Counted from the stretch's first letter, positions 39,602 through 50,335 are shown. The stretch is DNA of 64,000 nt from JACDEA01 sp963742585 (GCA_963742585.1 CAVUMI010000009.1:186001-250000); one strand, 5' to 3'. Program-made: numbers and translations. Notes: a model not told the origin generated them from the letters alone.

Positions 39602-40346
39602 ATGTCGCGCCGGCTGATCGCTGCCCTCCTGGTGACCGGCGCTCTCTCGGGAATTCTGGTCGCCGTGGTGGTCCGGCCCCGGATCTCCGGCGTGCTGCCC
39701 TCGTTCGGCGGCAAGGCCAGCGTCACGACGCTGCCCCCGGACCCCTACGTCAGCCTCGTCGCCCAGGCCACCGCGAAGCAGGTGGCGGTCTACGACGCTC
39801 CGGGGATGACGACGCCGAGCAGCACGGCTGGACAACCCCACTGAGCTGGGCGGACCCCTCGTGTTCCTGGTGCGGGATCGGAGGGACGACTGGCTCCAGG
39901 TGCTCTTGCCGGTTCGCCCCAACGGCAGCATCGGGTGGATTCGTGCGAGTGATGTGACGACCAGCAAGCACGAATACCGAATTGTCGTCCAACTGACCGC
40001 GCACAAGATCACGGTCTTCAACCGCGATGGCGTGTTCCTGGAGGAACCCATCGGTGTGGGCCGGGGGCCCACGCCAACGCCTGTCGGCGTCTATTACACG
40101 AAGGAGCTCCTGCAGCCGCCGAATCCGAACGGCGGCTATGGCGCCTATGCCTACGGGATCTCCGGATTCTCGAATGTGCTCACCGATTTCGCTGGTGGCG
40201 ACGGGGTCGTCGGCATCCACGGGACGAACGATCCAGGCACGCTGGGCAAGGACGTCAGCCACGGCTGCATACGCATGAGCAACACTGGAATCACCCGCTT
40301 GGCCAAGGCTCTACCCCTCGGCGTGCCGGTCGTGATCGAGCCCTAG
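39602..40346 (+). CDS. L,D-transpeptidase (YkuD domain), secreted
   Basis: Makes 3-3 peptidoglycan cross-links. The N-terminal membrane segment is RRLIAALLVTGALSGILVAVVV. An SH3-like region (past an indel near 39840: LQVLLPVRPNGSIGWIRASD) precedes the YkuD domain: YRIVVQLTAHKITVFNRDG, VGRGPTPTPVGVYYT and the catalytic GIHGTNDPGTLGKDVSHGCI with His/Ser-His-Gly-Cys. About 248 residues. It follows the 2H/GNAT gene by 33 bases. Confidence 0.9.
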
Positions 40347-40351
40347 CCGAG

Positions 40352-40383
40352 CCCCAAAGCTGTCCCGTTGGGCACTTTCGGGG
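40352..40383 (+). terminator. Candidate hairpin terminator after the L,D-transpeptidase
   Basis: ccccaaagctgtccc pairs with gggcactttcgggg around gtt; 12 of 14-15 positions pair. No T-tract follows, so it is weak as an intrinsic terminator. Confidence 0.45.
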
Positions 40384-40438
40384 TACGGTTACGGCGATTT
40401 CGCGCGCTGCGCGCGAAGGCGGTGTTTCGAGGAGGATC

Positions 40439-43031
40439 GTGTTGCGGCGAACAACGTTGCGGCGAACGGCGTCCGTAATGGCGTGGTTGCTGGTATCTAG
40501 TGGTCTCGCGTACGTAGGCGCGGCGGCCGTGACCCTGCCTGACCGCGTCACGCCCGCGAGCTTCCGTGGCTTCGCGACCGGAACGACCCTGCATGCCGAC
40601 GCGGTCCAGGCTGGTCTTCCCGGACCGAGGATCGCCGATGTTGATGAGGCCTTTTCCGGCGCGTCGGTAAACACCGCCGGACTTCCCGCCACGCTCTTCA
40701 ACGAGTTGGGCGAGTCGATTCAGCCCGATGTTGTTACCGGCAAGCAGGCGGGCGCGCGCGGCTCCGGCCTCGAGGTCGGCATCGCCACCAACGCGCCGAA
40801 TGCACCCAACGCCCACCAGATCCTTCTGGCTGGCCAGGCCAACGCAACGGCACCTCCGGACACGCCTACCGTCACCCAGCAGATCGGTCCGATCGCGCTC
40901 GATCCGCTTGTGTTTGCCAGCCTGCTCAAGGGCGAAGCGCAGGCCCAGTTCGGCGACCTGATCGGGCGATGCCCCAGCCTTCCGCTGGTCAATCCCTTCT
41001 CGCGGGGTCGCGGCGAAGCCGCCGACGTGCAGGTGATCAACGCCGGTCCGGCCGCGCCGCAGGGCCAGCCCTTCCCCGTCCCGGTTCTCGGTACCGACAC
41101 GCCGGGTCAGAACGTCACCCACTCCGAGTCCCGCACGTTCCCGATCGACAACGGTGACGGCACGTTCGGACTCGTCAGCGAGGTCAAGATGCGGTTGGTA
41201 CCGGTGCGCATCGCCGGTGCCATCCTGATCACGATCGGCGGCGAGTGGCTCCTGCGGGCCACCGTCACCGGCAAGCCCGACAACCCGGCCACGCCCGCGG
41301 TTGATGAGGGCGCCAAGATCGAGTATCTGACGCCGCCCGACGGCGGGCAGCCGATTGTTCGGATCCAGCAAATCGGGCCCCTCGGTCAGCTCACTGATCT
41401 CCTTCTGATCACCCTGGCGCAGTTGCTGGGCCAGGCCGGGCTGGTCCTGCCGGCCAACCCTGTCGTCAACCTGGCGCTGGGCGAGGACCCGCGGGCCATT
41501 GGCGGGGACGCCAACTCATTGCCGACCGACAGCGCCGACGGTACGACCGCGTCGGCGGCCATCGACATCTTGCGCCTGCAGGTCCTTCCTGGTCTGACGC
41601 ACCTCGCTGATGTCCGGCTGGGGCACATGGAAGTTTCCGCCCAGGTGCCGCCGGGCGGGTTCAGCTTCAACGACTGCGGCCAGCTGAAGGTCCAGAAGAA
41701 CATTGTCGGCGCCGTCACCGGGCCCTTCACCTTCCACGTCGCCTGCCCGGGCCTCGAGCGCGGCCGACGCCCTCACCCCGGCTGAGTCCGATTTCAACCT
41801 CGCCGCAGGCGAGAGCAAGACGATCCCCGTTCCCACCGGCACCGTCTGCACGGTCACCGAGACGGCCGACGGCAACGCCACCTCGACGATCATCAGCGAA
41901 TCTGGCGGGGCCGCGGCGACAGGCGCGGATACAGAGGACGGACGCGTCACGATTCCGGCCAATCTGAATACCGTGACGATTGGGTTTACCAACCAGTCGA
42001 CCGGCACCTTGCAGGTGCGCAAGGTCGCACAAGAGGGCCTCACCGGGCCGTTCGAGTTCGCGGCGGCGTGCACCCCGACAGTGCCCGCGGCGATCATCCC
42101 GACCACCTTTACCGTGGCGGCCAACGTGACCCGCACGTTCGCGAATGTGCCGGGCGGCACCACATGCACGATTACCGAGACGGGAAGGGGCAACACGGCC
42201 GTTACCCGCGTCACGGACTCGACCGGGCCCAACAACACCGATGGGCACGGTCGTGATCGCGGGCGGCGACACCCAGACGGTCACGTTCTCCAACGCGGGG
42301 CCGCCGCTGGTTATCGCCAAGGTGGCAACGGGCGAGTCCGCCGGTAAGGGACCCTTCACGTTCCATCTCGAATGCCGCGACCCGGCCGGCGCAACCATTT
42401 CGTTGACCGCCGCCGACTGCGGACTTCACGCTCACCGATGGTCAGGAGAAGCGCCTGGCCACCGATATGCCTGACGGCTCGACATGCGTCGTCACCGAGG
42501 TCAACAACGGCGGTGCCACCACGACGGTGCCGAGCGACACGTCCGGCGACAGCACCGACCGCACAGTGGTCGTCACGCACGGCGCAGACGCAGGTCGTCG
42601 CGTTCACCAACAACTTCGCGCCGCCGATCCGGCTGATCATCACCAAGACGGTGGTCGGCACCGGTACCGGTCCGTTCCGGTTCCGCCTTGCGTGCTCCGC
42701 TACCGGCGCACCGGGAGCCGCGCTTCTGGTGCTGCCGCCCGAGGATGCCGACTTCTCTCTGAACCACGGTGAGAGCAAGAGCATCAAGAGTGTCCCGGTC
42801 GGCGCCGCTGTGCGCCGTGACCGAGACCGACCGCGGGGTGCAGCCCGCACGTTCCAAGAGGCGAGCGGCAACGCCAACGATGGCGTCGTCCTCATCCCGA
42901 CTACCGGCGCGATAACCGTCGGTGTCACCAACCGGTTCCCGATCCCGATCGTGGACCCGCCGGTGGTTGCCGGTGTGAACCCGCCGCCGCCCGTCGTACC
43001 GATTCAGGTCCAGCCGCGCACCGTCGGCTGA
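40439..43031 (+). CDS. Large secreted protein with C-terminal DUF5979-like repeats
   Basis: GTG 40439 after gaggagg; signal peptide ASVMAWLLVSSGLAYVGAAAV. The ~390-residue N-terminal domain is homologous to the protein at 47971: DADAVQ...ADVDEAFSGASVNTAGL, FPIDNGDGTFGLVSEVKMRL and LADVRLGHMEVSAQVPPGGF. After it come about four ~95-residue Ig-like repeats, each of the form LQVRKVAQEGLTGPFEFAAAC...VCTVTET, as in DUF5979. At least six indels lie beyond 41755. No LPXTG motif or C-terminal TM is seen; it ends in a Pro/Val-rich stretch. About 860 residues. A surface or shed adhesin-like role is inferred. Confidence 0.75.
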
Positions 43032-43037
43032 GGCACG

Positions 43038-43086
43038 AATCTCGAGGCAATAGCTGTCGTTTTCCGCCAGCTATTGCCTCGAGATT
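43038..43086. repeat. Intergenic perfect palindrome, family B copy 1
   Basis: Arms 43038-43056 (aatctcgaggcaatagctg) and 43068-43086 are perfectly complementary, 19 bp, with an 11-base loop. The ctcgaggcaatagctgtcg core recurs at 60843-60885. It lies exactly between the converging ends of the secreted-protein gene and glpX. Confidence 0.85.
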
Positions 43087-43092
43087 GCGCAG

Positions 43093-44089
43093 TTAGTCCT
43101 TCAGCAGCGAGTACTCCACCAGCTTGCTTATCTGGTGGCGTCCTTCGACGCGGCGGACGGTCCCCGAGCGTGACCGCATCACCAAGGATTGCGTCGTGGC
43201 GCCCCGCCCGTCGAGGTGGACGCCCTTCAACAGCTCGCCGTCGGTGACGCCGGTGGCCGCGAAGAAGCAGTTGTCACCGGCGACGAGGTCGTCGGTGAAC
43301 AGCACGCGGTCGAGGTCGTAGCCCGCGGCCTCTGCGCCCTGGCGTTCATCGTCGTCCCGGGGCCAGAACTTGGCCTGCAGTTCGCCGCCGATGCACTTGA
43401 GCGCGGCGGCGGTGATCACGCACTCCGGCGAGCCGCCGATGCCGAGGAGGATATCGGCACCCGACTCTTCGAAGGCGGTCGAGATGCCGCCGGCCACGTC
43501 GCCGTGGGGGATGAGCCGGATGCGGGCGCCGGCCTCCCGTACCTCGGCGATGAGGTTCCGCGTGCCGGGGTCGATCGAGGATCACGGCGGTGACGTCGTG
43601 GACCGACTTCCCCAGTGCCTTAGCGACGGCCTGGAGGTTGTCGGATGGCGACTGGCGTTGATGTCGACCTGCCCGGCGGCCGCGGGCCCCACCGCGAGCT
43701 TGTCCATGTAGACGCAGGACTTGGGGTCGAACATCGTGCCCCGCTCGCTGACGGCGATGACCGAGAGCGCGTTGCCCATCCCGAGGGCGGTGAGAGTGGT
43801 GCCTTCGAGCGGGTCGACGGCGATGTCGGTCTGCGGTGGCGTGCCGTCGCCGATGCGCTCGCCGTTGTAGAGCATCGGTGCCTCGTCCTTCTCGCCCTCG
43901 CCGATCACGACGACGCCGTCCATGGGGACCGTCGACAGCACGATCCGCATGGCATCGACCGCGGCCCCGTCGGCGCCCTCCTTGTCGCCCCGACCCATGA
44001 ACCGGGACGCCGCCAGCGCCGCCGCCTCGGTCACCCGCACGAGTCTCCAGGGCCAGGTTGCGATCAGGGGCCTGCCGCTCGGCGGTCAC
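43093..44089 (-). CDS. glpX: Class II fructose-1,6-bisphosphatase (GlpX)
   Basis: Gluconeogenic phosphatase; actinobacteria commonly use only this class. GTG 44089 (TAERQAPDRNLALE). LVRVTEAAALAASRFMGRGD, VIGEGEKDEAPMLYNGERIG, DIAVDPLEGTTLTALGMGNA and SADILLGIGGSPECVITAAA-like text are the metal- and substrate-binding blocks. At least three indels (near 44040, 43650 and 43575). About 330 residues. It ends LVEYSLLKD, seven bases from a palindrome shared with the converging gene. Confidence 0.92.
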
Positions 44090-44090
44090 C

Positions 44091-44133
44091 GTGTCTCCCG
44101 ATCGTTTTCCGGCTTCGCCCTCGACTCACTCAT
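44091..44133 (-). repeat. GAG-rich junction repeat upstream of glpX
   Basis: Minus strand: atgagtgagtcgagggcgaa then gccggaaaacgatcgggag; in translation MSESRAKPENDRETR followed by a stop that overlaps the glpX GTG. It is a diverged copy of the repeat at 29942, again at a gene boundary. Confidence 0.65.
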
Positions 44134-44150
44134 GGCGCGGAGGCTAGTCA

Positions 44151-45816
44151 GTGGCTCCAGACGCGAGATACTGGCGGCATGAAGCCCGCAACGAATGGGA
44201 AGCCGCCTACGAAGCGGTGCCCAAGGCCGACGTCGACGCCGAGACGATGTCTGGCGTTCCCATCGAGCCCGTTCATGGGCCAGAGGACGGTGAGTTCCCC
44301 GGGCAATGGCCCTACACCCGTGGCCCCTACGCCTCGATGTACCGGTCCAAATACTGGACGATGCGGATGTTCGCCGGCTTCGGCACGCCAGAGGACACCA
44401 ACGCCCGTTTCCACGAGCTGCTCCGCGCCGGCCAAACGGGGTTATCGACCGCGTTCGACATGCCCACGCTGATGGGTCGCGACTCCGACGATCCCCGCTC
44501 GCTCGGGGAGGTGGGTAAAGGCGGCGTTTCGGTCGACACGTTGGCTGACATGGAGGATCTCTTCGCCGGGATCGACCTCGGCGAGGTGACGACCTCGATG
44601 ACCATCAATTCGCCGGCGGCGATGTTGCTGGCGATGTATGTCGCGGTGGCGGAGGAGACCGGCGTCGTCCCGCGACCGCCTCGGTGGCACGATCCAGAAC
44701 GACATCTTGAAGGAGTACCAGGCGCAGAAGGAATACATCTTCCCGCCGCGTCCCTCGATGCGGATCGTCACCGACATGGTGCGGTATTGCGCCGCTGAAC
44801 TCCCACGGTGGCATCCGATCTCGATTTCCGGCTACCACATCCGCGAGGCGGGCTCCACGGCTGCGCAGGAACTCGCGTTTACCGTGGCCAACGGCTTCGC
44901 TTACGTCGAAGCCGCGATGAAAGCCGGTCTCGACGGTCGACGAATTCGCGCCGCGCTTGTCCTTCTTCTTCAACGCGCACATCGACTTCTTCGAGGAGAT
45001 CGGCAAGTACCGCGCCGCCCGGCGCATCTGGGCGCGCTGGTTGCGCGATCGCTACGGCGCCAAGCAAGCCGCGATCGATGCAGCTCCGCTTCCACACGCA
45101 GACTGCGGGTGTGTCGCTCACTGCGCAACAGCCCGAGGTGAACCTGGCCCGCGTCGCCATCGAGGCGCTCGCCGGCGTCCTCGGCGGCACGCAGAGCCTT
45201 CACACCGACGCGTTCGACGAAGCGCTGGCGTTGCCCACCGAGAAGGCGGCCCGGCTGGCGCTGCGAACCCAGCAGGTCATCGCCCACGAGACCGGTGTAC
45301 CGCTGGTAGCGGATCCGCTCGGCGGCTCGTACTACGTCGAGTGGATGACCGACGAGATGGAACGCCAGGCCGAAGCGATCTTCGCCCACCTCGACGAGCT
45401 CGGCGGAGGCTCGATCCTCGAAGGCGTCTACCGCGGGATCGACAACGGCTACTTCCAACGCGAAATCGCCGAAGCGGCCTATCAGCTCGAACGCAAGATC
45501 AACACCGGGCGGCGCATCGTGGTCGGCGTCAACGCGTTCACCGACGCTGGTGACGACGAGCCCATTCCGATCCTCTCGATCGGCGCCGAGGTCGAGGAGC
45601 GACAGCTCAAGCGGCTCGACAAGGTGAAGCACGGCCGCAATGACGGCCGCGCTGCAGCCGAGCGCATTGGCGTTGGTGACCGCGACGGCCAACGATTCCG
45701 ACGCAAACCTCATGCCATCGATACTCGGCGCCGTCCGCGAATACGCCACGGTTGGCGAGATCGTCGATGCGCTGGCCACGGTCTTCGGCCGCTGGGTCGA
45801 GGACCCGGTCTTCTAA
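44151..45816 (+). CDS. Methylmalonyl-CoA mutase-type large subunit (no B12 domain)
   Basis: Adenosylcobalamin-dependent acyl-CoA mutase, TIM-barrel subunit. GTG 44151. MYRSKYWTMRMFAGFGTPED, GQTGLSTAFDMPTLMGRDSD, GTIQNDILKEYQAQKEYIFP, HPISISGYHIREAGSTAAQE and LSFFFNAHIDFFEEIGKYRA are the MCM substrate channel blocks. QTAGVSLTAQQPEVNLARVA and LRTQQVIAHETGVP follow. At least four indels (near 44675, 44945, 45075 and 45640). About 550 residues, ending at WVEDPVF with no cobalamin-binding domain, so a separate small subunit is needed and is not in the window. Could also be an isobutyryl- or ethylmalonyl-CoA mutase. Confidence 0.88.
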
Positions 45817-45821
45817 GTCGC

Positions 45822-46481
45822 ATGCCGTCGACGACCTTTTGCCCTTCGTGCGGCGCCGAGTACCTCGCCGGGGTACTCGTGTGCACCGACTGCAATGTCT
45901 CCCTCGCTCCACCGGTCGAGCAGGGCGCCGGTGCGTTCACCGACGTGGCGCCGCCGGTCGCACCGCCGCTGGCCGGCGACGCCGACGAGGTGGTCTATGA
46001 CCTCAGTGACTGGGGTCAGGAGGACCGGAGCCAGATCGAACGGCTGCTCACGGGGAGCGGCGTCACCCACCGCTGGGAGGTGGGCAGCGACCTCGTCGTC
46101 CTCGAGGCCGACGCCGACGGTGTCGAACGGCTGATGGACGAAGTCGAGGAGGCCGGCGGCGCGCCGCCGTTGCCTGCGATCGACGACGACGCCGACGATG
46201 GTGGGGACGAGGCGACGTACGCGGTCATGTCCGATCTCTTTGTTGCTGCCGATCGGCTGCAGCAGGATCCGGATGACGCGGCGGTGGCCGGCGACTTCTA
46301 CCTCGCCGCCGACGCCACTGCGGCTACGCCGCCGCCGTTTGGCATCGACCGACTCGAGTGGCAGCAGGTGCAGGAGTTGGCCGCCGTCGCTGGCTACGGC
46401 CATGGAGTCCGATGTCGATGACGACGTCATCGCCCGCGACGCCGCCAGCGCTTGCGCTCGATGCTGGCGCGGTACGTATAA
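45822..46481 (+). CDS. Zinc-ribbon protein with DUF2007-like domain
   Basis: MPSTTFCPSCGAEYLAGVLVCTDCNVSL has two CxxC pairs of a zinc ribbon. The following domain (DLSDWGQEDRSQIERLLTGS, VLEADADGVERLMDEVEEA) has the ferredoxin-like pattern of DUF2007 signal-transducing proteins. A C-terminal segment, LQQDPDDAAVAGDFYLAADA, has no clear family. Two indels (near 46397 and 46455) hide the end; the best reading stops at TAA 46481 (LRSMLARYV). About 218 residues. It follows the mutase gene by five bases. Confidence 0.6.
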
Positions 46482-46489
46482 GCCTCCGC

Positions 46490-47188
46490 CGTGGTCAGCG
46501 CTCGCCGAACTCGAAATCCGTCATTCGCGTCGCGTTGCACCGACGCGACGCGTCGCGCTGGGGGAGATGTGGCTGCCGACGAGCCCCGCGCCGGGGCCGG
46601 GCGGTCTGCTGCTTGCCGGCATCGTCGCGGTCAAGGCGCCCGACACTCGACGCTGACGCCCGCGACGAGCTCGATGTGCTCGTGAGTCTGCTGGAGCTCG
46701 GGCGCCGGATTTCCCAACCCCGGCTGCGTCACCGCTTCCAGACCGACGTCGTCGGCCTCGACCGCAGCCGTCATCGCTTGCTCTCGGTTGGTCGCGCCGT
46801 CGAACTCGAACTCGACGACCACGCGCATGACCTTCCGCAGGTTCTCGGCGCGGTGTACGCGGCGGCCAGCCTTCCGATCCGCGGCCGCCCGTCTGCGTTT
46901 CGGCTGATCTGGCGCGCGCTCCGCTGGGAAGGCGGTAACGACGCGGCCCTGATCGCGTACCTCAATGGCGACACCGTCGGCGTGGCGCGCCGGCATCGCA
47001 GCTTCGATTGGGCGCTCGATGTGCTTGGCTTCGCGCCCGGTGCCGTGCCGCCGCCGCCCGAGATCCTCGGCCGCTTCCGCACGCTCGTCCGGGGCGTGCA
47101 CCCCGATCACGGCGCACCGGTTGACGACGCCGGTCGGTTGGTTAGCGACCTGGCCGAGGCCAAGCGCATCCTGCTCGCCGCGTTATGA
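46490..47188 (+). CDS. Hypothetical protein ending in a J-domain-like segment
   Basis: Joined across an indel near 46640: LAELEIRHSRRVAPTRRVAL, LLLAGIVAVKAPD, then DELDVLVSLLELGRRISQPR and VELELDDHAHDLPQVLGAVY. The last 40 residues, ILGRFRTLVRGVHPDHGAPV and LVSDLAEAKRILLAAL, contain the HPD tripeptide between helices as in DnaJ domains. A J-domain at the C-terminus could recruit DnaK. The start is not resolved (no good ATG or GTG in frame). Its TGA overlaps the ATG of the next gene. About 230 residues. Confidence 0.6.
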   Translation, partial: RGQRSPNSKSVIRVALHRRDASRWGRCGCRRAPRRGRAVCCLPASSRSRRPTLDADARDELDVLVSLLELGRRISQPRLRHRFQTDVVGLDRSRHRLLSVGRAVELELDDHAHDLPQVLGAVYAAASLPIRGRPSAFRLIWRALRWEGGNDAALIAYLNGDTVGVARRHRSFDWALDVLGFAPGAVPPPPEILGRFRTLVRGVHPDHGAPVDDAGRLVSDLAEAKRILLAAL

Positions 47189-47787
47189 CCCCTAAACGTG
47201 GCAACGGTCCGCGGGCCGGCTTACTACTCACGCCCGGCGCCGGCGCCGACCGGAACCAGTCGGCGCTCGTCGCCGTCGACGAGCGGGTCTCCCCGGAAGG
47301 AATCGCCGTCGAGCGCATGGACTTCCCATACCGCCTTGCCGGCCGCAAGTCACCCGACCGCCTGCCCGTGCTCATCGATGCGGTTCGGGCGGGCGCGGCG
47401 AGCCTCGCCAAGGATTGTGGTCTCGCCGCCCGACAGGTTGGTTCTCGGCGGCCGGTCGATGGGTGGGCGGATCTGCTCGATGGCGGTTGCTGAAGGCCTT
47501 TCCGCGCTCGCGCTTGTGTTGATCAGCTATCCGCTCCACCCACCAGGGAAGGCCGGACAAACTGCGTACCGAGCACTTCCCCGACTTCGCCTGCCGTGCG
47601 TGTTCATTTCTGGGACACGTGACGCATTTGGTTCAGTTTCTGAACTAGCTCGCGGCCACCGACGCTGATTCCCGGGCCGGTCACGCACCATTTTCTCGAC
47701 GGCGGCGATCACGGTTTGCGACGTCGAGACGCCGAAGTGGCCGAATTGGTTGCGCGAGCGACTTGGAAAAATTCGTGCGCCATATAA
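47185..47787 (+). CDS. Alpha/beta hydrolase (Tex30/KANSL3-like)
   Basis: ATG 47185 overlaps the preceding stop. AGLLLTPGAGADRNQSALVA is the N-terminal strand and oxyanion region. Past an indel near 47430, LVLGGRSMGGRICSMAVAEG has the GxSxG nucleophile elbow (GRSMG). PLHPPGKP, LRLPCVFISGTRDAFGSVSEL and a C-terminal DGGDHGLRRRDAEVAELVA supply the acid and His. At least three indels; stop TAA 47787. About 200 residues. Such small hydrolases cleave esters; the substrate is unknown. Confidence 0.72.
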
Positions 47788-47970
47788 CCACGGAGAGTGG
47801 TCGGGTGACGGATTCGTGCCCAGTTTGCAGCGGCTAGTCCTTGCGGGTAGGGCGCGGCCAGAGGGTCCCGCCTTGGCCACGCTCAGTGAGCCAAACTAAC
47901 TTGGGTGATGGCGTCATAGGCCCCGGTTGTCTACGTTTCTCGGTTGAATTGCCCGAACTTGGAGGAAGCA

Positions 47971-49913
47971 ATGGTTAGCAAGAGAGGGCGTCGGCTGAAG
48001 GCCGCGCTTGTGAGTGGCGGACTGCTCGCCGGCGTGATGGTGGTATCGGCGCCGGGACCCGCACAGGGTGTCGCCGGTCCGGCCCCGTCAGGCTTGTCAG
48101 CGTTCGTGAACGGCGTTGCGCTCCACGCGCACGCCGTGTCTGTGCCGGACCCGAAGCTCGCTAACGTCAATGAGGCGTTCAACGGTCTCGGCGGTCAATA
48201 GCGCGGGGTTGACGACCAGGCTCAACAGCGAGGTCAACGACGCCATCGAGCCCCAGGCGGGCAAGTACGCCTACGCCCGTGGCGGCGGCGTGGATGTCGG
48301 CGTGGGATCTGCTTCGCCTACCAACATCAACGCTGAGCCGATCTCGCTGAGCATCGCTGAGTCATCGGCGCCCACGGCCGACCCCGCCCTACACGTCAGG
48401 TCTGATCACCAACGTGCAGACCATCGACCTTGAAGGCGCACTCGATCCCGTCGCCAACGCATCGGCGCTCGGTGGCCGGGCCGCCACGCTGTGGAACCCG
48501 AACTACTTGTTCCCGACGCTCGGTAACCCGCTGACGTACGGCTTCGGTACCGCGGCTGATGCACAGGTGCTCAACACCGGAACCGGCCTCGACGATCTCG
48601 GCCGCTTCCTTGAGTCCGTCCTGTCGACCAACGCGCCGCCGTCCACTGATCCTGATCGCAACGTGGCCAGCTCGCAGTCGTTCACGTACCTCGTCAACAA
48701 CGGCGACGGCACCTGCGGTATCGCCTCCGAGATCCACACCACGGTTGCGCCGATCAACATCGGCCTGCTCGGCACCACCATCGAGGTCGGTGGCGACTGG
48801 GTCATGAAGGGCGTAGCCACGGGCAAGCCCACCGGCAACAAGCTCACCTACGGGCCCACCTCCGAGGAGAACCCCGGCACCGGCGTGATCCGCGTCATCG
48901 ACAACACCGGCGCCGCGCCGATCACCGAGGTCCTCGATCTCCAGGACATCCTCGGCGACACCGGCCTGGCCGAGCAGCTGGACGCGCTGGATCCGCTGGC
49001 TGACGTCAGCATCGGCGCCGACGCTCGGGCCATTTCGCCGCCCAACGCGGACGGCACGGCCACGGTGCCCAACGACACCTCGCTGCCCACCGTCTCGCCC
49101 ACTCGAGTGGCTGGTGCGGCCGACGTCGTTCGCCTCAAGCTCGGCTCCGCCCTGGCACCGCTCGACCTGGCCGACATCCGCGTTGGTCACTTCGAGATGG
49201 ACCTCCGTGTCCCCGAGGGTGGCGTCAACTGCGAGATCCCCGTTTCCAAGACCACCAGCCATCCGGTCGTCAACACCGGCACGCCGCTCAGCTTCGACAT
49301 CAAGGTGCCGAGCGATCCCAACGCGGTGAAGCCGTTCCCGTGTGACCTCACCAACGTCACCCTGACCGACGTGCTCAGCGTCGAGAAGGCCGACACTCCG
49401 AGCAACCCGCCGCGGATGAACATCACCAGCGCACGGGGACCCAAGGGTGAAGTCGGTACCGTCGCCCCAGGCGGTCAATCGGTCAGCTTCACCAACATCG
49501 GCAACTGGAAACCTGGTGACCCGCCGTTGGTGGTCCATATCGAGGCCACCGTTCCGGCTGGCTCTGGTACCGGCATCATGAAGGACACCGCGACCGCTAC
49601 TGCGACCGCGGCCAACTGCAAGGCCAGCAACAGCGTCCTCGCCAACGTGATCGGCTTGATCACCGGGGGCGGCACGGTTCAGGGCCTGGCGAACTTCTTC
49701 GGTTCCAACGGCGTTGGCCTCACCGGTAACATCCGTGGCGGCGGCCCCGTGTCCATCAAGGGCATTGGCCTCCTCGGTGACCAGCGGCTCCAGAGGGCTG
49801 CTGTCCTGGCCGTCACCGGTCGCAACGACACGCTGTACGTCGGCCTGGCGCTCGCCGCCATGGCCTCGGCGTTCGGCCTGGTGCGGTTCCGCAGGCGGTT
49901 CAACGCCAGCTAG
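47971..49913 (+). CDS. Large secreted protein with C-terminal membrane anchor, paralogue of the 40439 gene
   Basis: ATG 47971 after ggaggaa; signal peptide RRLKAALVSGGLLAGVMVVSA. It shares its N-terminal domain with the 40439 product: LHAHAVSVPDPKLANVNEAF, SVNSAGLTTRLNSEVNDAIEP, VNNGDGTCGIASEIHTT and LADIRVGHFEMDLRVPEGGV. After ~410 residues comes one DUF11-like beta domain (PVVNTGTPLSFDIKVPSDPN, LTNVTLTDVLSVEK). The C-terminus is a single TM helix, YVGLALAAMASAFGLVRF, with an Arg-rich tail, as in anchored surface proteins but without LPXTG. Two indels near 48197 and 48390. About 647 residues. The fold and role of the shared domain are not recognised. Confidence 0.78.
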
Positions 49914-49933
49914 TCGTCACCACCAAGAACTGT

Positions 49934-49964
49934 GAAGAGGACCGGGCCCCGCCCGGTCCTCTTC
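49934..49964 (+). terminator. Strong hairpin terminator after the 47971 gene
   Basis: gaagaggaccgggc (49934-49947), loop ccc, gcccggtcctcttc (49951-49964): a perfect 14-bp stem 21 bases after the stop codon. There is no long T-tract, as is usual in high-GC actinobacteria. Confidence 0.7.
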
Positions 49965-49982
49965 GCGTCACGCCGCGCGATG

Positions 49983-50023
49983 TGTCGGTGGATTTGTGTA
50001 CGGAACAGCCAAATGCACCGACA
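49983..50023. repeat. Inverted repeat upstream of the nifU-like gene
   Basis: tgtcggtggatttg (49983-49996) pairs with caaatgcaccgaca (ending 50023), 13 of 14 positions, with a ~13-base loop. It may be an operator or a second terminator. Confidence 0.5.
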
Positions 50024-50066
50024 CGTGAGGAACACCTGGGCGGGGACGGGTGTTGATCGTGGGAGA

Positions 50067-50333
50067 ATGCCTGCTGTGGAGACCCAACTACTCGACGCCA
50101 TCGAGGCGATCCGCCCGGCCCTTCAGGTCGACGGCGGTGACATTCGCGTCCTCGAACTGGACGAGGAGACCGGTCGCGTCGATCTCGAGCTGCTCGGAGC
50201 CTGCGGCGGCTGCCCTATGTCGTCACTGACGCTCAAAGCCGGCATCGAGCGCATCCTCATGGATCGCGTCGACGGCCTCACCGAAGTCCGCGCCAAAGGC
50301 ATCGACTTCGACGTAGTCGGCGAAGCCAACTAG
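50067..50333 (+). CDS. NifU C-terminal-domain iron-sulfur scaffold
   Basis: 88 residues, intact: MPAVETQLLDAIEAIRPALQ, DGGDIRVLELDEETGRVDLE and ACGGCPMSSLTLKAGIERIL. The CGGC pair holds a [4Fe-4S] cluster for transfer to apo-proteins. Similar to Nfu/NfuA C-terminal domains. ATG 50067 follows ggga; the frame is also open upstream. It stands alone ahead of a MITE-like element. Confidence 0.9.
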   Translation: MPAVETQLLDAIEAIRPALQVDGGDIRVLELDEETGRVDLELLGACGGCPMSSLTLKAGIERILMDRVDGLTEVRAKGIDFDVVGEAN

Positions 50334-50335
50334 CC

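Noticed and set aside
47788..47970. Riboswitch upstream of the large secreted protein
   Set aside because: The 183-base gap holds some pairing potential but no aptamer core that I recognise.
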